Below are positions 24,873-34,021 of a DNA stretch of 51,479 nucleotides, one piece after another. Origin of the DNA: GWB2-37-7 sp049684915 (lineage in GTDB: Bacteria > Bacillota > Clostridia > Lutisporales > Lutisporaceae); assembly GCA_049684915.1 (NCBI GenBank), contig JBAVGO010000102.1, positions 1 to 51,479 of the forward strand, given 5' to 3'. Below the pieces are notes generated by a model. That model ran no database searches and was not told where the DNA came from. It saw nothing but the letters and a program-made list of their open reading frames with translations. The translations under genes were made by a program, and so were the position numbers. Positions within the stretch are counted from its first letter, which is position 1. The number at the start of each line of letters is the position of its first letter.

Positions 24873-25598
24873 CTATTTCATCAGCTTATTCAAACCGTAA
24901 ATTATCGCCTGTGGCGATGGAGGACAGCCTGGAATAACTAAATCAACTCTAAGTAGCTTATCTAACCTCTCGAAATTTCCGTAGCCCTCCTTAAATATAC
25001 CTCCATCATAAGCACATGCCCCTACTGCTATTACTAATCTTGGCTCAGCCATGGCATGATACGTTTTTAATAGAGCTTCCTTCATATTTATAGCTACCGG
25101 TCCTGTAACTACTATACCATCAGCATGACGGGGCGAAGCTGCAAATTCTATACCATAGCGCGAAAGTGCATAATAGGTATTTTGCACTGCCGACAATTCA
25201 AGCATACAGGCATTGCAGGATCCTGTATCAACGGATCTTAATACTAAGGATCTGCCAAACTTTTTATAGATTTTATCTTTCAGCTCTAATCCAGCAGCTT
25301 CATTATCTGCATTTTCTATTGCTTCCAATGCTGCCATTTTATAGTCATGAGTATTTCTAAGAGCCTGACTTTTACATACTGTTATACAATTGCCGCAGTA
25401 GATGCATCTTTTTTCATCTATTGCAATTTTTCCTTCAGAAATACTTATTGCACCAACAACACATTTTTCTTTACATTCTCCACAACCGCTGCAAAGACTA
25501 TCATTAACTTCAATCTTTCCATAAGAATTTGGGTTTTCAAAAAGTGGCTCTTTAATTGTTTCTTTTCCATATTTTAGTCTATCAAATATAACGTTCAT
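24873..25598 (-). CDS. ferredoxin-NuoB-like fusion subunit of the Ehr-type complex
   Basis: A 241-residue Fe-S protein combining two modules that are separate in hydrogenase-4 (HyfH and HyfI). Residues 30-80 carry two [4Fe-4S] ferredoxin motifs (Cys36/39/42/46 and Cys65/68/71/75). Residues ~115-241 are the NuoB/hydrogenase small-subunit-like domain, with the four proximal-cluster ligands Cys128, Cys131, Cys195 and Cys225 (GSCNACMLE, VGACAYDGG, IPGCPPSP) intact. Electron transfer up to the catalytic subunit therefore looks possible even though that subunit has lost its NiFe ligands. It is the last gene of the operon, eight bases after the large-subunit gene. It acts on the cytoplasmic face of the membrane. 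Confidence 0.92.
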   Translation of the reverse strand: MNVIFDRLKYGKETIKEPLFENPNSYGKIEVNDSLCSGCGECKEKCVVGAISISEGKIAIDEKRCIYCGNCITVCKSQALRNTHDYKMAALEAIENADNEAAGLELKDKIYKKFGRSLVLRSVDTGSCNACMLELSAVQNTYYALSRYGIEFAASPRHADGIVVTGPVAINMKEALLKTYHAMAEPRLVIAVGACAYDGGIFKEGYGNFERLDKLLRVDLVIPGCPPSPQAIIYGLNKLMK

Positions 25599-25606
25599 AT
25601 AGCACC

Positions 25607-27169
25607 CTACCTATCATTTTCAGAATAAGACATACTGAAGCTTTTATTACACAAAGGAAAATCTGGTACTATTTCTCCTAAAACTGCGTAGGTTAATCCA
25701 TCCCAGTTTGTAAAGGAAGGAGTCTTAAAATACACTCGATCAAATTTATTATCCTTCCCAACTTTTCCGTAAACCACGAGTTCACCTTTAACAGTCTCTA
25801 CTGCTACTAAAGCTTCCATGCCTTCCTGTAAACTTAAATTGACTCTGCTTACAGATATATCACTATCAATTGAAGACAAAGCTTTTTCTATAATAGAAAA
25901 GCCATCTCCTATCTCTTGAACCCTCAACTTGTATCTTTCAAACGCTCCACCTATTGTCTCAGTATTCACGCTTTCTTTGACACTTTTATAAATTTCATAT
26001 CCAAAGCTGTGCCTTACATCATATATGATACCAGAAGCTCGTCCTGCAATACCTGTCATACACAATCTCTTTGCTTTTTCGTTATATACAATGCCTGTGT
26101 TTTCCACTCTATCAAGAAAAGAAACTGCATTTAATGTCATATCTATAATATCCTTCATCCTGCCTTTTAACCCATTCAATGTCTTTAAAACATCCTGCGC
26201 CTTTTCTCTGGTAAAATCAACGTTATTTCCGCATGGAATTATAGCATTTCTCAAATACCTGCTTCCAGTTATCCTCTCACAAAGCTGGTGAATCATTTCT
26301 GAAAAATATCCGAATTTTTTTGCAGGGTAGCTGTAGCCTACATCAACACATGCTCCTGCGATATCATCAAGAAAATTATACATCCTCTCAAGTTCAAGAA
26401 CAACAACTCTCAATGCTTGAACCTCTACAGGCGGCTTCTTGCCCAACAGTTTTTCTACCAGCAGGGCATAAGCTTCACCATAAGCTGCGGTCGATTCCCC
26501 TGACACTCTTTCAAATAATAGATTAAGCTCATTGGCATCCAAATTTTCAGCTATCTTTTCAATTCCTCGGTGTTTATACATAAGTCTTATTTCCAGATTC
26601 TCTATTTGCTCCCCCATGACACTAAATCTAAAATGCCCTGGTTCTATGACTCCAGCATGTACAGGTCCAACAGCTATTTGGTAGCCGCCTTCTCCTTCCA
26701 GGGCTTTAAAGCCATATTCGGGAGTTTCCCTGTTGTCTTTTATCTTTTGTCCGAATGGGAAGTCTTTTCTCAGAGGATAAACATCCCTCTGCCATACTTC
26801 ATGCTTTACAAGGTTTCTTGTATCGCGACCACCTAGAATCTTTAAGCCGTACAAATCGCTCATTTCTCTTTCAAACAGATGAGACTGATAAATCAAATCC
26901 TGTAGTGAGACAATTTCAACCTTTGTATTATAACCTATTACAACAAAGTAACCATTAGTTCTGCTGCTCATAATTACATTGATTTTTAGCGTATCGTTCC
27001 CATTATTGCAGAACTCTGCTACAAAATTCAATTTATATTCGCTTAGCAGCTTGCTTACAATATCTCTGATTTCTGAGGGGCTCGTCTCAATATACAGTTC
27101 AGTTTTATTTTTTATAGAACCCTTAATCTCGTACTTTTCAATATCCTTTTGAAGCAACTCTATTTTCAT
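25607..27169 (-). CDS. NuoCD/HyfG-like large subunit lacking the NiFe ligands (Ehr-type)
   Basis: A 520-residue protein. Residues ~1-140 are NuoC-like (LFEREMSDLYGL, YPLRKDFPFG); the rest is NuoD/hydrogenase large-subunit-like, with VGPVHAGVIEPGHFRFSV and YKHRGIEKIAE. Hydrogenases carry CxxC in ERVCGICG and a C-terminal DPCxxC. Here the first site reads ERVSGEST (Ser223, Ser226) and the C-terminus DFPLCNKSFSMSYSENDR, where Ser514 and Glu517 align with the two cysteines. All four nickel ligands are therefore replaced and hydrogen chemistry is not expected. This matches the energy-converting hydrogenase-related (Ehr) group of complexes, whose substrate is unknown. There is no sign of decay: the frame is full length and the quinone-like cavity motifs remain. 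Confidence 0.92.
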   Translation of the reverse strand: MKIELLQKDIEKYEIKGSIKNKTELYIETSPSEIRDIVSKLLSEYKLNFVAEFCNNGNDTLKINVIMSSRTNGYFVVIGYNTKVEIVSLQDLIYQSHLFEREMSDLYGLKILGGRDTRNLVKHEVWQRDVYPLRKDFPFGQKIKDNRETPEYGFKALEGEGGYQIAVGPVHAGVIEPGHFRFSVMGEQIENLEIRLMYKHRGIEKIAENLDANELNLLFERVSGESTAAYGEAYALLVEKLLGKKPPVEVQALRVVVLELERMYNFLDDIAGACVDVGYSYPAKKFGYFSEMIHQLCERITGSRYLRNAIIPCGNNVDFTREKAQDVLKTLNGLKGRMKDIIDMTLNAVSFLDRVENTGIVYNEKAKRLCMTGIAGRASGIIYDVRHSFGYEIYKSVKESVNTETIGGAFERYKLRVQEIGDGFSIIEKALSSIDSDISVSRVNLSLQEGMEALVAVETVKGELVVYGKVGKDNKFDRVYFKTPSFTNWDGLTYAVLGEIVPDFPLCNKSFSMSYSENDR

Positions 27170-27180
27170 ATTTTCACTTC

Positions 27181-28638
27181 CTAACCATTTATAATAGCTA
27201 CTGCTTTTACTAATATCGTATTTAGATAATTATTAAAAGTACAGCTAACCAGCAATGCAAAAGCTACTGTTATAATCAAAGGGAGAATATTTTCTTTGTC
27301 CTTTTCCATCTTCTGATATTCCACATTTTCATGTACAAAAACCATTTTAATAAAGGCATTTAGGAATCCTGCAAAAGCTATGAGTAAACATAAAGCAAGC
27401 AGAACAACCGAAATATAATGTCCTCCTTCAAAACCTGCAACAAAAATATTAAACTCGCTAAAGAAAGCCGCAAAAGGTGGAATTCCTATAATTACTAACA
27501 TGCCAAGAATTAAAAATATGGAATTTACAGGCATTGTCTTTATAAGTGCACTTATTTTATCGATTCTCTTAGTCTTGTAGGCACTCAATATATTACCTGA
27601 AACAAGAAAAAGAAGGCTCTTGCCATAAGCATAAATAATAGAGTGAAGCAATGCACCAAAGATACCAGCAAATCCTCCAAAGCCTAAGCCTAAGCTCATT
27701 ATTCCCACATTTTCAATTGAGGAATAAGCAAGAAGCCTTTTATAATTACTCTGTCTCAATATGCTGAAGGTTGCTACCACAAGTGATATGCATCCAAAAG
27801 CTATAAAAAGATATTTAAGATTTTCAAGTCCACTGATATGTTTTACTACCGCATAAAATCTGACAATAACATATAGTGCAAGACTTTTTAGTATACCTGA
27901 CATCATGGCACTTATAGGTGACGGTGCTTCGCTGAGAGCGTCAGAAAGCCAAGTATGCATTGGAGCAAATCCAACCTTTGTACCGATGCCTATGAATATA
28001 AAAGTAAAGGCCACCTTTGTAATATCCGGATTCATATACATAACGCCGCTCATAAGGAAAGTCCACTTTAAGGAATATGATAAAGCATCCTGGTTTACGC
28101 TGTATATGAATAAAATTATCCCAATCAAACCAATAGCAATACCTATTGAACAAAGTATAATATATTTCCAGGCTGCCTCCAGTGAAAGCTTGGTGTTATT
28201 ATAACCTATAAAAAAAGCTGTAGAAAGCGTAGTAGCTTCAAGACCTATCCACATCGCCATTATGTTATTGCTGACACTTAAAAATATCATTGAAAATACA
28301 AAAGTGGTAAATAAAACATAATATGCTTTTGCTTTTTTAATACTTATTTCTTTTTCCTCAAGGGAGTTTTTAATATACTTATGAGAGTAAAGGGCAGCAA
28401 TAAAACTCACTGTAGTGATTATTAAAAGCTGTATGAGGCTTAAGCTGTCTATATATACAAGGTTATTCAGAAAACTTATATGCTCTTCTTGTACTACCGT
28501 ATGTCCCAAAACGAATGTAAATATTGCCAAAACCAATAACATTACAATGTTAATGATAGATACTACATTAATTTTATTAATAAGAGCAGTATTTAAAAGC
28601 ATTATTATCATAATGGCTGCTACAAGGTATATATACAT
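27181..28638 (-). CDS. HyfF/NuoN-like proton-translocating membrane subunit
   Basis: A 485-residue integral membrane protein with about 13-14 helices, homologous to antiporter-like subunits of complex I and hydrogenase-4 (HyfF). Key motifs are IGIGTKVGFAPMHTWLSDAL (channel Lys and His), SAMMSGILKSLALYVIVRFY with its helix-8 Lys, and YKRLLAYSSIENVG. It lies between the HyfE-like and large-subunit genes with 11-base gaps. Proton or sodium translocation coupled to the Fe-S module is inferred. The start follows GAGGGTG. Confidence 0.92.
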   Translation of the reverse strand: MYIYLVAAIMIIMLLNTALINKINVVSIINIVMLLVLAIFTFVLGHTVVQEEHISFLNNLVYIDSLSLIQLLIITTVSFIAALYSHKYIKNSLEEKEISIKKAKAYYVLFTTFVFSMIFLSVSNNIMAMWIGLEATTLSTAFFIGYNNTKLSLEAAWKYIILCSIGIAIGLIGIILFIYSVNQDALSYSLKWTFLMSGVMYMNPDITKVAFTFIFIGIGTKVGFAPMHTWLSDALSEAPSPISAMMSGILKSLALYVIVRFYAVVKHISGLENLKYLFIAFGCISLVVATFSILRQSNYKRLLAYSSIENVGIMSLGLGFGGFAGIFGALLHSIIYAYGKSLLFLVSGNILSAYKTKRIDKISALIKTMPVNSIFLILGMLVIIGIPPFAAFFSEFNIFVAGFEGGHYISVVLLALCLLIAFAGFLNAFIKMVFVHENVEYQKMEKDKENILPLIITVAFALLVSCTFNNYLNTILVKAVAIING

Positions 28639-28649
28639 TTTTTCACCCT

Positions 28650-29258
28650 CTATTCCTTTAAACTTGTTAGATAGTCAGTATTAACAGTGTCAAAGGTTTT
28701 ATTTATTCTAAAAACCATCATACCCATTATTAACGCCAGCACAAGAAGTTCGAATATGATTCCAAGCTCAATAATCCATCCCATTTTCACCATAACTACT
28801 TCAAACAATACTATGCCGTTTTCTAGGGTAAGAAGTCCAATCATCTGAGTAATGGCTTTTTTTCTTCCTATTAAAAGCATTGAACCTGCTATCATAAGAG
28901 CAATGCCTGTTTTAAAAATAAAATCGCCATAGCCCTTTAAAACTATAAATATAATTACCATAGAAAATCCCGTAAACATATATGACCAGAAACCATTTAT
29001 GATAAGCTCCATCTCCCTGTTCATCTTAAGATACTTTACTGATTTATTAATTATAAAAGGAATTCCTAGAACCTTTATAATAAAGGTCAATAGAAAGAGT
29101 ATATAATAATGATATTCTCCTGATTCAAAGCCCTTTGTTAAGCACAGAACAGCAATAAACAGCGATTGAACTGCAAAAGCATTATTTAATAGCTTAATTC
29201 TTCTGAGCCCTGACATAACAAGTGCAGATATCAAAATAACAGCAACTAAAAATTCCAC
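28650..29258 (-). CDS. HyfE-like membrane subunit
   Basis: A 202-residue protein with six hydrophobic helices, related to HyfE of hydrogenase-4; its C-terminal part resembles NuoK (LLTLENGIVLFEVVMVKMGW contains the membrane Glu residues). It starts with GTG after AGGAGG and seven bases. It is part of the same tightly spaced operon. It probably helps link the NuoH-like subunit to the antiporter module. Confidence 0.88.
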   Translation of the reverse strand: MEFLVAVILISALVMSGLRRIKLLNNAFAVQSLFIAVLCLTKGFESGEYHYYILFLLTFIIKVLGIPFIINKSVKYLKMNREMELIINGFWSYMFTGFSMVIIFIVLKGYGDFIFKTGIALMIAGSMLLIGRKKAITQMIGLLTLENGIVLFEVVMVKMGWIIELGIIFELLVLALIMGMMVFRINKTFDTVNTDYLTSLKE

Positions 29259-29270
29259 AAAACTTCCTCC

Positions 29271-30212
29271 TTACACAAAATAATTTATTGCAATAGCAAT
29301 TATCCCCAAAGAAAGTGCTGCCGCGATAACTTCTGGTACTCTAAATAACCTGAATTTTGACATAGCAGTTTCAAGAATAGCTATAGCCACAATACACAGT
29401 AGTATTTTAGCTATATAAACTGCAACACCTATAATTAGTGATGTTATTGTTATAGTTGTACCTATCCCGTAAGGGAAAAAGCAATTAGCTAGTATAGTGA
29501 TAAAGACCATAAGCTTTACATAGGAAGAAAGCTCTATACATGCAAGATCTGGACCTGATAAATCCAGTACCATAGCCTCATGAACCATTGTAAGCTCAAG
29601 GTGAGTTTCCGGATTATCTACAGGCATTCTGGCATTTTCAACTAATAGCACTCCAAAAAATGCTATAGCAGTAAGTATATGCCCTACACTAAACCTAAAG
29701 GTTTCCGCATTAGCTGCAGCAATTTCATAAATATTAAACTGTTTGGTTTCCATGTATAAAAACATTATTATTATAAAGACTATAGGCTCAGCAAACATGG
29801 ATAAAAAAAGTTCACGACTGCTTCCCATGCCGCCAAAGGTGCTTGCACAATCAAGTCCCAGAAGCGCATTAAACAATTTTATGATTGCTAAGATAAATAC
29901 AACTATAAATATATTTCCTAAGTAATTGTTTGTACCCGTGTAAAATACAGGAACCATAAACGCCGCCACAATCGAAGCCACAAGAGATGCAAAGGGGCCT
30001 ATCTGAGTAATCAACGATGAACTTTTTGAAATAACCTTTCCCTTGCCAAAGAGTTTAGCTATATTATAATAAGGCTGAAATATTGAGGCTCCCGTATAGC
30101 CTCTTATAAATGCCTTAAGCCTTTTCAAAATACCGATAAAAAGCGGTGTTAATATTAAAAGCATCATACTTTGAATAAAATATATAATATACTGATATAT
30201 TGTATGTGTCAC
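29271..30212 (-). CDS. HyfC/NuoH-like membrane anchor subunit
   Basis: A 313-residue membrane protein with about eight helices, homologous to HycD/HyfC and NuoH, which anchor the soluble Fe-S arm. Conserved acidic loop residues are visible in ENARMPVDNPETHLELTMVH and the following EAMVLDLSG. The start is GTG, seven bases after GGAGG. It sits between the HyfB-like and HyfE-like genes; gaps are 16 and 12 bases. Confidence 0.94.
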   Translation of the reverse strand: MTHTIYQYIIYFIQSMMLLILTPLFIGILKRLKAFIRGYTGASIFQPYYNIAKLFGKGKVISKSSSLITQIGPFASLVASIVAAFMVPVFYTGTNNYLGNIFIVVFILAIIKLFNALLGLDCASTFGGMGSSRELFLSMFAEPIVFIIIMFLYMETKQFNIYEIAAANAETFRFSVGHILTAIAFFGVLLVENARMPVDNPETHLELTMVHEAMVLDLSGPDLACIELSSYVKLMVFITILANCFFPYGIGTTITITSLIIGVAVYIAKILLCIVAIAILETAMSKFRLFRVPEVIAAALSLGIIAIAINYFV

Positions 30213-30228
30213 AATTTCGCCTCCACCC

Positions 30229-32010
30229 TTAAACGAATTTAATCACAAGCACGAGTGCAAGTATTAGAGAAATAAATATATAGGATATGTAAGCCTGTAT
30301 CTTTCCATGATGTATCTTTAATACTTTATCTGAACAGTAGTTAATACCATCAATAATAGCGGAGTAAACATTTTTTTCGATTACATCATGTACCTTTTGC
30401 TTCAGATATACCGTATCCTTAACTCTAACTTCCTTCTTATAGCCTGCAATACTTCCTGAAAATCTTGCCATAGGTTGTACAAAGCCGCTGGAGGAGTACT
30501 GCATAAAAGGTTTAGGATAATCAAAGCCGCAGCCCCAAGTATCATTAGCTTCAACAACTTTATTTTTTGACTTTAACTTAATCCATATATATAAAATAAC
30601 ACTAATTATTATAATTAAACCTGAAACTAAAGTGATTTCATAACCAAAGCTGTTAACCTGAATACCTACTTCTTGTCCGGTTATACTCGCTGCAATGGCA
30701 GAAACTATGTTTATAACAAAAGGCGAGAACACTCCAAGAAGTATGGAATAAACTGCAAGTATACCCATTCCAATATTCATTGACATTGGGATTTTTTTAG
30801 CTTTTTCCGCACTTTCTGTCCTTGGCACTCCTAAAAATGTTATTCCAAAGCTTTTAACTGCACTCCATATTACTCCTCCGCCTGTAAAAGCTAATAACAT
30901 TCCGCACAGTGCTATTACAGCAATCAACTGTGGACTCTTAAAGGCTGCAGCACCTTCGACGAAGCTTCTGAGTATGAGTATTTCACTGGCAAAACCATTC
31001 AGTGGCGGTATAGCTGATATTGCTGCAGTACCTACAAGCATACACAAGGTAACAAATTTCATTTTTTTATAAAGTCCACCCAGCTTATTCATGTTTTTAG
31101 TTGAGGTAGCATACAATACACTTCCTGCTCCAGTAAAAAGCAGACTTTTAAATACTGCATGATTCAATATGTGAAATAATGCCGCTGTCAGTGCCATTAT
31201 TTCCAGTCCATAAAGCTTGTAACTGTTAAACAGTAATGAAAGCCCCAGAGTGCAAAATATAATCCCAATATTCTCAGCACTGGAGTAAGCCAGAAGTTTT
31301 TTAATATCATCCTGAAGCAGTGCATTAATAACTGAATAAACTGCCGTAACCACACCAATCAGCATTACTACACCTGCATAAAAGGGTGATACTCCATTCA
31401 AAAATTGAAAAGCCACTCTTATAAAACCATAAAGTGCAATCTTCAGCATAACTCCCGACATAAGAGCAGATATGTTTGATGGTGCACAAGGGTGAGCCTT
31501 TGGTAGCCAGGCGTGTACCGGCAGCAACCCTGCTTTTGTACCAAAGCCCAATAATGCAAGAAGTATTATAACAGACTTTTGAGAGTCTGTGAGTTTCAAA
31601 GAAGCTGCAGCCATCACATGGAAGTCTGTGGTTCCTGTATACTTTTTTAGTAAAATAAACATACAAATAAGCAGCAAACCACTAATATGAGTCATTATAA
31701 AGTACATGATTCCGATTTTAATATTTTCTTTACTGCGATATTCATAGATAATAAGAAAAAATGAGAATAACGACATTAGCTCCCAAAAAACAAGAAAACT
31801 GATACTGTCACCGGCCACCACTACTCCCAGCATGGATGCGCAGAATGATATCATCAACATCCAAAAATACTTAGCTGAATAGTGTGTTCTGTATTCATTT
31901 ATATATCCCTTGGAATATATAAATACCGGTACAAGTATCAGTATGTTAAGTAATGCAAAATAGATTGTAAGCCTGTCCTTCATCAAAAAGGACGCGATAC
32001 TCGAGTCCAT
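30229..32010 (-). CDS. HyfB/NuoL-like proton-translocating membrane subunit
   Basis: A 593-residue integral membrane protein of the NuoL/MrpA antiporter family (HyfB type). Motifs include FWELMSLFSFFLIIYEYR (helix-5 Glu), GFGTKAGLLPVHAWLPKAHP, SALMSGVMLKIALYGFIR and KKLLAYSSAENIG. A conserved C-terminal loop, WGCGFDYPKPFMQYSSSGF, follows the membrane core. The ATG at 32010 is chosen because GGAG lies nine bases upstream; the TTG at 32025 precedes that site. It is the first gene of the six-gene Ehr-like operon, with a good promoter at 32083-32111. Confidence 0.93.
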   Translation of the reverse strand: MDSSIASFLMKDRLTIYFALLNILILVPVFIYSKGYINEYRTHYSAKYFWMLMISFCASMLGVVVAGDSISFLVFWELMSLFSFFLIIYEYRSKENIKIGIMYFIMTHISGLLLICMFILLKKYTGTTDFHVMAAASLKLTDSQKSVIILLALLGFGTKAGLLPVHAWLPKAHPCAPSNISALMSGVMLKIALYGFIRVAFQFLNGVSPFYAGVVMLIGVVTAVYSVINALLQDDIKKLLAYSSAENIGIIFCTLGLSLLFNSYKLYGLEIMALTAALFHILNHAVFKSLLFTGAGSVLYATSTKNMNKLGGLYKKMKFVTLCMLVGTAAISAIPPLNGFASEILILRSFVEGAAAFKSPQLIAVIALCGMLLAFTGGGVIWSAVKSFGITFLGVPRTESAEKAKKIPMSMNIGMGILAVYSILLGVFSPFVINIVSAIAASITGQEVGIQVNSFGYEITLVSGLIIIISVILYIWIKLKSKNKVVEANDTWGCGFDYPKPFMQYSSSGFVQPMARFSGSIAGYKKEVRVKDTVYLKQKVHDVIEKNVYSAIIDGINYCSDKVLKIHHGKIQAYISYIFISLILALVLVIKFV

Positions 32011-32082
32011 TAATTTCATCTCCAATTTGAATTTAAAAATATTGCATAAACTTGCACTTTGCTTTTTCCTTATGCATTTTTT

Positions 32083-32111
32083 ATATTAATACAAATCATG
32101 AGTAATTACAA
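32083..32111 (-). promoter_or_regulatory. sigma-A-type promoter of the Ehr-like operon
   Basis: On the minus strand TTGTAA, a 17-base spacer and TAATAT, giving a predicted start near 32076. The leader contains a spaced inverted repeat TGCATAA/TTATGCA (32043-32076), which may or may not be functional. The remaining intergenic DNA up to 32272 is AT-rich and without a gene. Confidence 0.6.
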
Positions 32112-32272
32112 CAGATATTCCTAAGTTTTTTAGACAAGCTTATACAAATAAACTTATAAACATATACTTTTACGTAATACAATATATTGTCACAAGAATT
32201 TTAATGTAATTATTTCTTATTTTTCAATTTACCTTCTGCCTTCTTATATTCTCAACCACTCTAGATTACAGT

Positions 32273-34021
32273 TTAGCTCCAGGTCAGCTTCTCCAGTGCA
32301 ATATGACTGCGATACCAATCATCATTTTGTAAAAGCATTTCAGGAGAACCTTCACTTTTGACTCTACCGTTTTCTAGTATAACCACTATATCGCTTGCAA
32401 GCATAGAGGATAAGCGGTGAGATATGGATAATATTGTATGAGCATCGCTTGCCTTTTGCAATACAGACACTATTTTTTCTTCTGTAATAGAATCAAGATT
32501 CGCTGTAATCTCGTCCAGCAGCAGAATAGGAGGATTTGTCACAATAGCCCTTGCTATTGCTAGAAGTTGTTTTTGTCCCTGCGAAAATAGAGTGTCATTG
32601 GTTACTTTTGTATCTATTCCCTTCTCCAAAGCTGATATATAATCTGTCAGTCCCACAAAATCCAGAGCATTTTCAATTTGTTTCCTTGTAATGCTCTCGT
32701 CTTGGAGACTGATTTGCTCTGCTACTGTTCCCTTAATAATATGAAAGCCTTGATCAACATACCCGAATATTTTGCGTTTTTCGGAGTTTGGTATTTCATA
32801 AACATCAACCCCGTTTATTGTGATGCTTCCCTTTGACGGTTTAAGAAGCCCCATAATTAACTTGAATAATGTAGATTTTCCAACGCCTGTTCTGCCTACA
32901 AAGGTAACTTTCTCATTTGGTTTTAAACTAAGATTAATATTCTGAAGAACATCAGTGCCTTCTTCATATTGAAATGTAATATCATTAAAAGATAATCTCA
33001 CATCCTCACGTATTGGGATAATGTCTTCTGTCTTTAATTCATTCTTCTTAAAGCCATCCTCAGGCTCACTGTAAAAATCATCTACTCTTCGGATACCTGA
33101 TACTGCCTGTTGAATGTTTTGCAGTTCCATCCCCAGGTTCTCAATTGGCGCAAACAAGTTTGATATTAGTTCAATTGATGCTGCAATCATCCCCAGGGAT
33201 ATACCCAAATAGTTCAGTTGCTTGGATGATAATACTACAATGAAACCAATAACAACAGCACGAGTAAGCTGAATAATTGGGGAGAACACAGAATCGTAGA
33301 AGTTTACCTTCTCAATTGTTTTATAATTATCAAGTAAATACTTCGTATAGTTCTTCTCCATGTAGTCTTCCTTGCTGTAAGATTTAATCATCTGTGCATT
33401 TTTTAAGCTTTCAGAAATATGATTATTTACTCTGCCTATCAATATTCGATTTTCAAGCTGTGCCCTAAGCATTCTTTTTTGAAAAAGTCGTGTAATAGCA
33501 TAAATAGCTGGCAGCAGTAATAGAATCACCATTCCAAGCTTTGCACTGAACATCCAAATAGAAATTACAATACCTATAATCTTAAAGCAGTCAACCATCA
33601 TTCCAATAATGCCACTTGTAAACAGTGAATTGATTGCATCAACATCATTTGTAAACCTTGAAACAACTATACCCGAGCCATTAGTAGAAAAGAACCTTGC
33701 ATTTACTCTTTCAAGCTTTTCCATCATTTCAACTCGTATCTCTTTTGTAATTTTTTGACCCAAAACTGTAAGAATAGCCTCTTTAGCAAAGTCAAATATT
33801 CCAATAAACAATAGTACACCAATATAAGCAACTGCTAAAACAAGCAATTTGTCAGAGCTTTTGGGGACAAGGTTATGATCCACTATGTATTTCAAAATTT
33901 GAGGAGGAATTAAGCTAGCAACAACAACGCCGCAAATGGCAAACATTAACAATATGCTTGTTCCAATATTCCCTTTAATTACTTTAATCATAGAATTCTT
34001 TGTCAAATTATTTTTCATCAT
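32273..34021 (-). CDS. heterodimeric ABC exporter, subunit with catalytic Glu
   Basis: A 582-residue half-transporter with a six-helix membrane domain (residues ~1-310) followed by an ABC domain. Walker A is VGRTGVGKSTLF and Walker B is LLLLDEITANLD, with the catalytic Glu. The signature is the variant FSQGQKQLLAIARA rather than LSGGQ. Its partner gene overlaps by ATGA, so the pair is translationally coupled and must form a heterodimer. In the composite arrangement this Walker A/B pairs with the partner's intact LSGGQ to form the competent ATP site. The substrate is unknown; multidrug, peptide or lipid export are all possible. Confidence 0.93.
   Translation of the reverse strand: MMKNNLTKNSMIKVIKGNIGTSILLMFAICGVVVASLIPPQILKYIVDHNLVPKSSDKLLVLAVAYIGVLLFIGIFDFAKEAILTVLGQKITKEIRVEMMEKLERVNARFFSTNGSGIVVSRFTNDVDAINSLFTSGIIGMMVDCFKIIGIVISIWMFSAKLGMVILLLLPAIYAITRLFQKRMLRAQLENRILIGRVNNHISESLKNAQMIKSYSKEDYMEKNYTKYLLDNYKTIEKVNFYDSVFSPIIQLTRAVVIGFIVVLSSKQLNYLGISLGMIAASIELISNLFAPIENLGMELQNIQQAVSGIRRVDDFYSEPEDGFKKNELKTEDIIPIREDVRLSFNDITFQYEEGTDVLQNINLSLKPNEKVTFVGRTGVGKSTLFKLIMGLLKPSKGSITINGVDVYEIPNSEKRKIFGYVDQGFHIIKGTVAEQISLQDESITRKQIENALDFVGLTDYISALEKGIDTKVTNDTLFSQGQKQLLAIARAIVTNPPILLLDEITANLDSITEEKIVSVLQKASDAHTILSISHRLSSMLASDIVVILENGRVKSEGSPEMLLQNDDWYRSHIALEKLTWS

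Noticed and set aside
24873..27169. True NiFe hydrogenase (hydrogen-evolving group 4)
   Set aside because: All four cysteine ligands of the NiFe site are replaced in the large subunit, and no hyp maturation genes are nearby.
32043..32076. Spaced repeat TGCATAA/TTATGCA as an operator of the Ehr operon
   Set aside because: Arms of 7 AT-rich bases, 20 apart and downstream of the predicted start, are weak evidence on their own; noted only within the promoter entry.
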